Source: JAICLV01 sp036380925 | GTDB taxonomy: Bacteria; Actinomycetota; Actinomycetes; Acidothermales; Acidothermaceae | Reading direction: 5' to 3' | Length of the DNA: 12,927 nt | Assembly (NCBI GenBank): GCA_036380925.1 | Contig: DASVDW010000029.1 | Location: 1-12,927 of the forward strand | Part shown: positions 12,423 to 12,927 of the stretch, in pieces | How the letters are laid out: each line of letters begins with the position of its first letter | How positions within the stretch are numbered: the first letter of the stretch is position 1 | Notes under the pieces: generated by a model | What the model was told of the DNA's origin: nothing | The model's input: the letters and a program-made list of their open reading frames with translations, nothing else | Databases searched by the model: none | Made by a program: the position numbers and the translations under genes

Positions 12423-12927
12423 CGCGCCGTCCTCCCCGCTGTCGCGGACACCGCGGTCGCCGCTGCGCGACTAGCGCGCAGGATCACGGCGTGCTCCTGC
12501 AGCGATCGCACGCCGATGTCGCCGCGCAGCAGCGCCTCGATGCCCTGCACGCAGGCGGCGAGGCCTTGCACGGTCGTCATGCACGGGACGCCGCGCATGA
12601 CCGCAGCGGTGCGGATCTCGTAGCCGTCGACCCGCGGACCGACCCCCCATGGCGTGTTGACGATCAGGTCGACCTCGTCGTCGATGATGCGCTGGACGAT
12701 GGTCGGCTCGCCGTCCGGGCCTGGCCCGGCGCTGTGCTTGCGGACGACGGTGGCGACGACGCCGTTGCGGCGCAGCACCTGCGCGGTGCCCTCGGTGGCG
12801 AGGATCTCGAAGCCGAGGTCGGCGAGCCGTTTGACCGGGAAGATGATGGCTCGCTTGTCGCGGTTGGCCACCGAGACGAACGCTTTTCCCTTGGTGGGCA
12901 GCGAACCGTAGGCGGCCGACTGCGACT
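12419..12927 (-). CDS. carB: Carbamoyl phosphate synthase large subunit (C-terminal part, cut by window edge)
   Basis: The visible 168 residues are the end of CarB, which makes carbamoyl phosphate for pyrimidines and arginine. 'SQSAAYGSLPTKGKAFVSVA' joins the second ATP-grasp half to the regulatory domain; 'NRDKRAIIFPVKRLADLGFE' and 'ILATEGTAQVLRRNG' are the start of the MGS-like allosteric domain, and 'DLIVNTPWG' its nucleotide/ornithine-binding loop. The frame is open to base 12927, so the gene continues beyond the window; a shorter reading from 12871 would be only an internal GTG. The C-terminal 20 residues are Ala/Arg-rich. The stop overlaps the pyrK GTG by four bases. Confidence 0.96.
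   Translation of the reverse strand, partial: SQSAAYGSLPTKGKAFVSVANRDKRAIIFPVKRLADLGFEILATEGTAQVLRRNGVVATVVRKHSAGPGPDGEPTIVQRIIDDEVDLIVNTPWGVGPRVDGYEIRTAAVMRGVPCMTTVQGLAACVQGIEALLRGDIGVRSLQEHAVILRASRAAATAVSATAGRTAR

Noticed and set aside
1..12927. CRISPR array, tRNA/rRNA, insertion sequences, phage or defence genes
   Set aside because: No regularly spaced repeats, no cloverleaf or rRNA segments, and no transposase, integrase or nuclease motifs were seen in any plausible frame.

Overview
The window comes from a high-GC actinobacterium (Actinomycetota). Four things point there: a MihF-type integration host factor directly upstream of gmk and rpoZ; a PriA that has lost its helicase motifs; an actinobacterial-type CoaBC; and very frequent GTG or TTG starts (fmt, def, coaBC, rpoZ, gmk, mihF, pyrK, the PAP2 gene and metK). 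A two-component class 1B dihydroorotate dehydrogenase (PyrD plus PyrK) leans towards Frankia-like or related lineages rather than Mycobacterium or Streptomyces. I cannot name a genus.

All genes but two lie on the minus strand and form the conserved actinobacterial nucleotide/translation cluster. In transcription order (right to left) these are carB (C-terminal end only), pyrK and pyrD, a membrane PAP2-family gene with a zinc ribbon, mihF, gmk, rpoZ, coaBC, metK and priA. After an interruption come def, fmt and rsmB (N-terminal end only). Several junctions are tightly coupled: carB/pyrK share GTGA, pyrK/pyrD and fmt/rsmB share ATGA, mihF and gmk are 4 bases apart, and def and fmt are 1 base apart. 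The cluster covers pyrimidine synthesis (CarB, PyrK, PyrD), GMP phosphorylation (Gmk), CoA and S-adenosylmethionine synthesis (CoaBC, MetK), nucleoid and transcription factors (MihF, omega), replication restart (PriA), and N-terminal formyl-Met handling (Fmt, Def) with 16S rRNA methylation (RsmB).

The accessory part is a plus-strand unit at about 1830-3628, inserted between priA and def. It has a promoter-like TATACT, then a 26-codon ORF with an excellent ribosome binding site that ends in an Arg/Cys-rich tail, then a 197-base leader able to form alternative hairpins, then a DAACS-family (SLC1-like) amino-acid symporter. The short ORF looks like the actinobacterial 'putative leader peptide' group linked to cysteine/sulfur regulation. 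The best hypothesis in the window is therefore a cysteine-responsive attenuator controlling a possible cystine or amino-acid importer with an altered cation site.

Other points worth a look are a perfect 17-bp inverted repeat between metK and priA, a PAP2 membrane protein where pyrF often lies, and a basic proline-rich tail on PyrK. I saw no tRNA, rRNA, CRISPR array, insertion sequence or phage gene.
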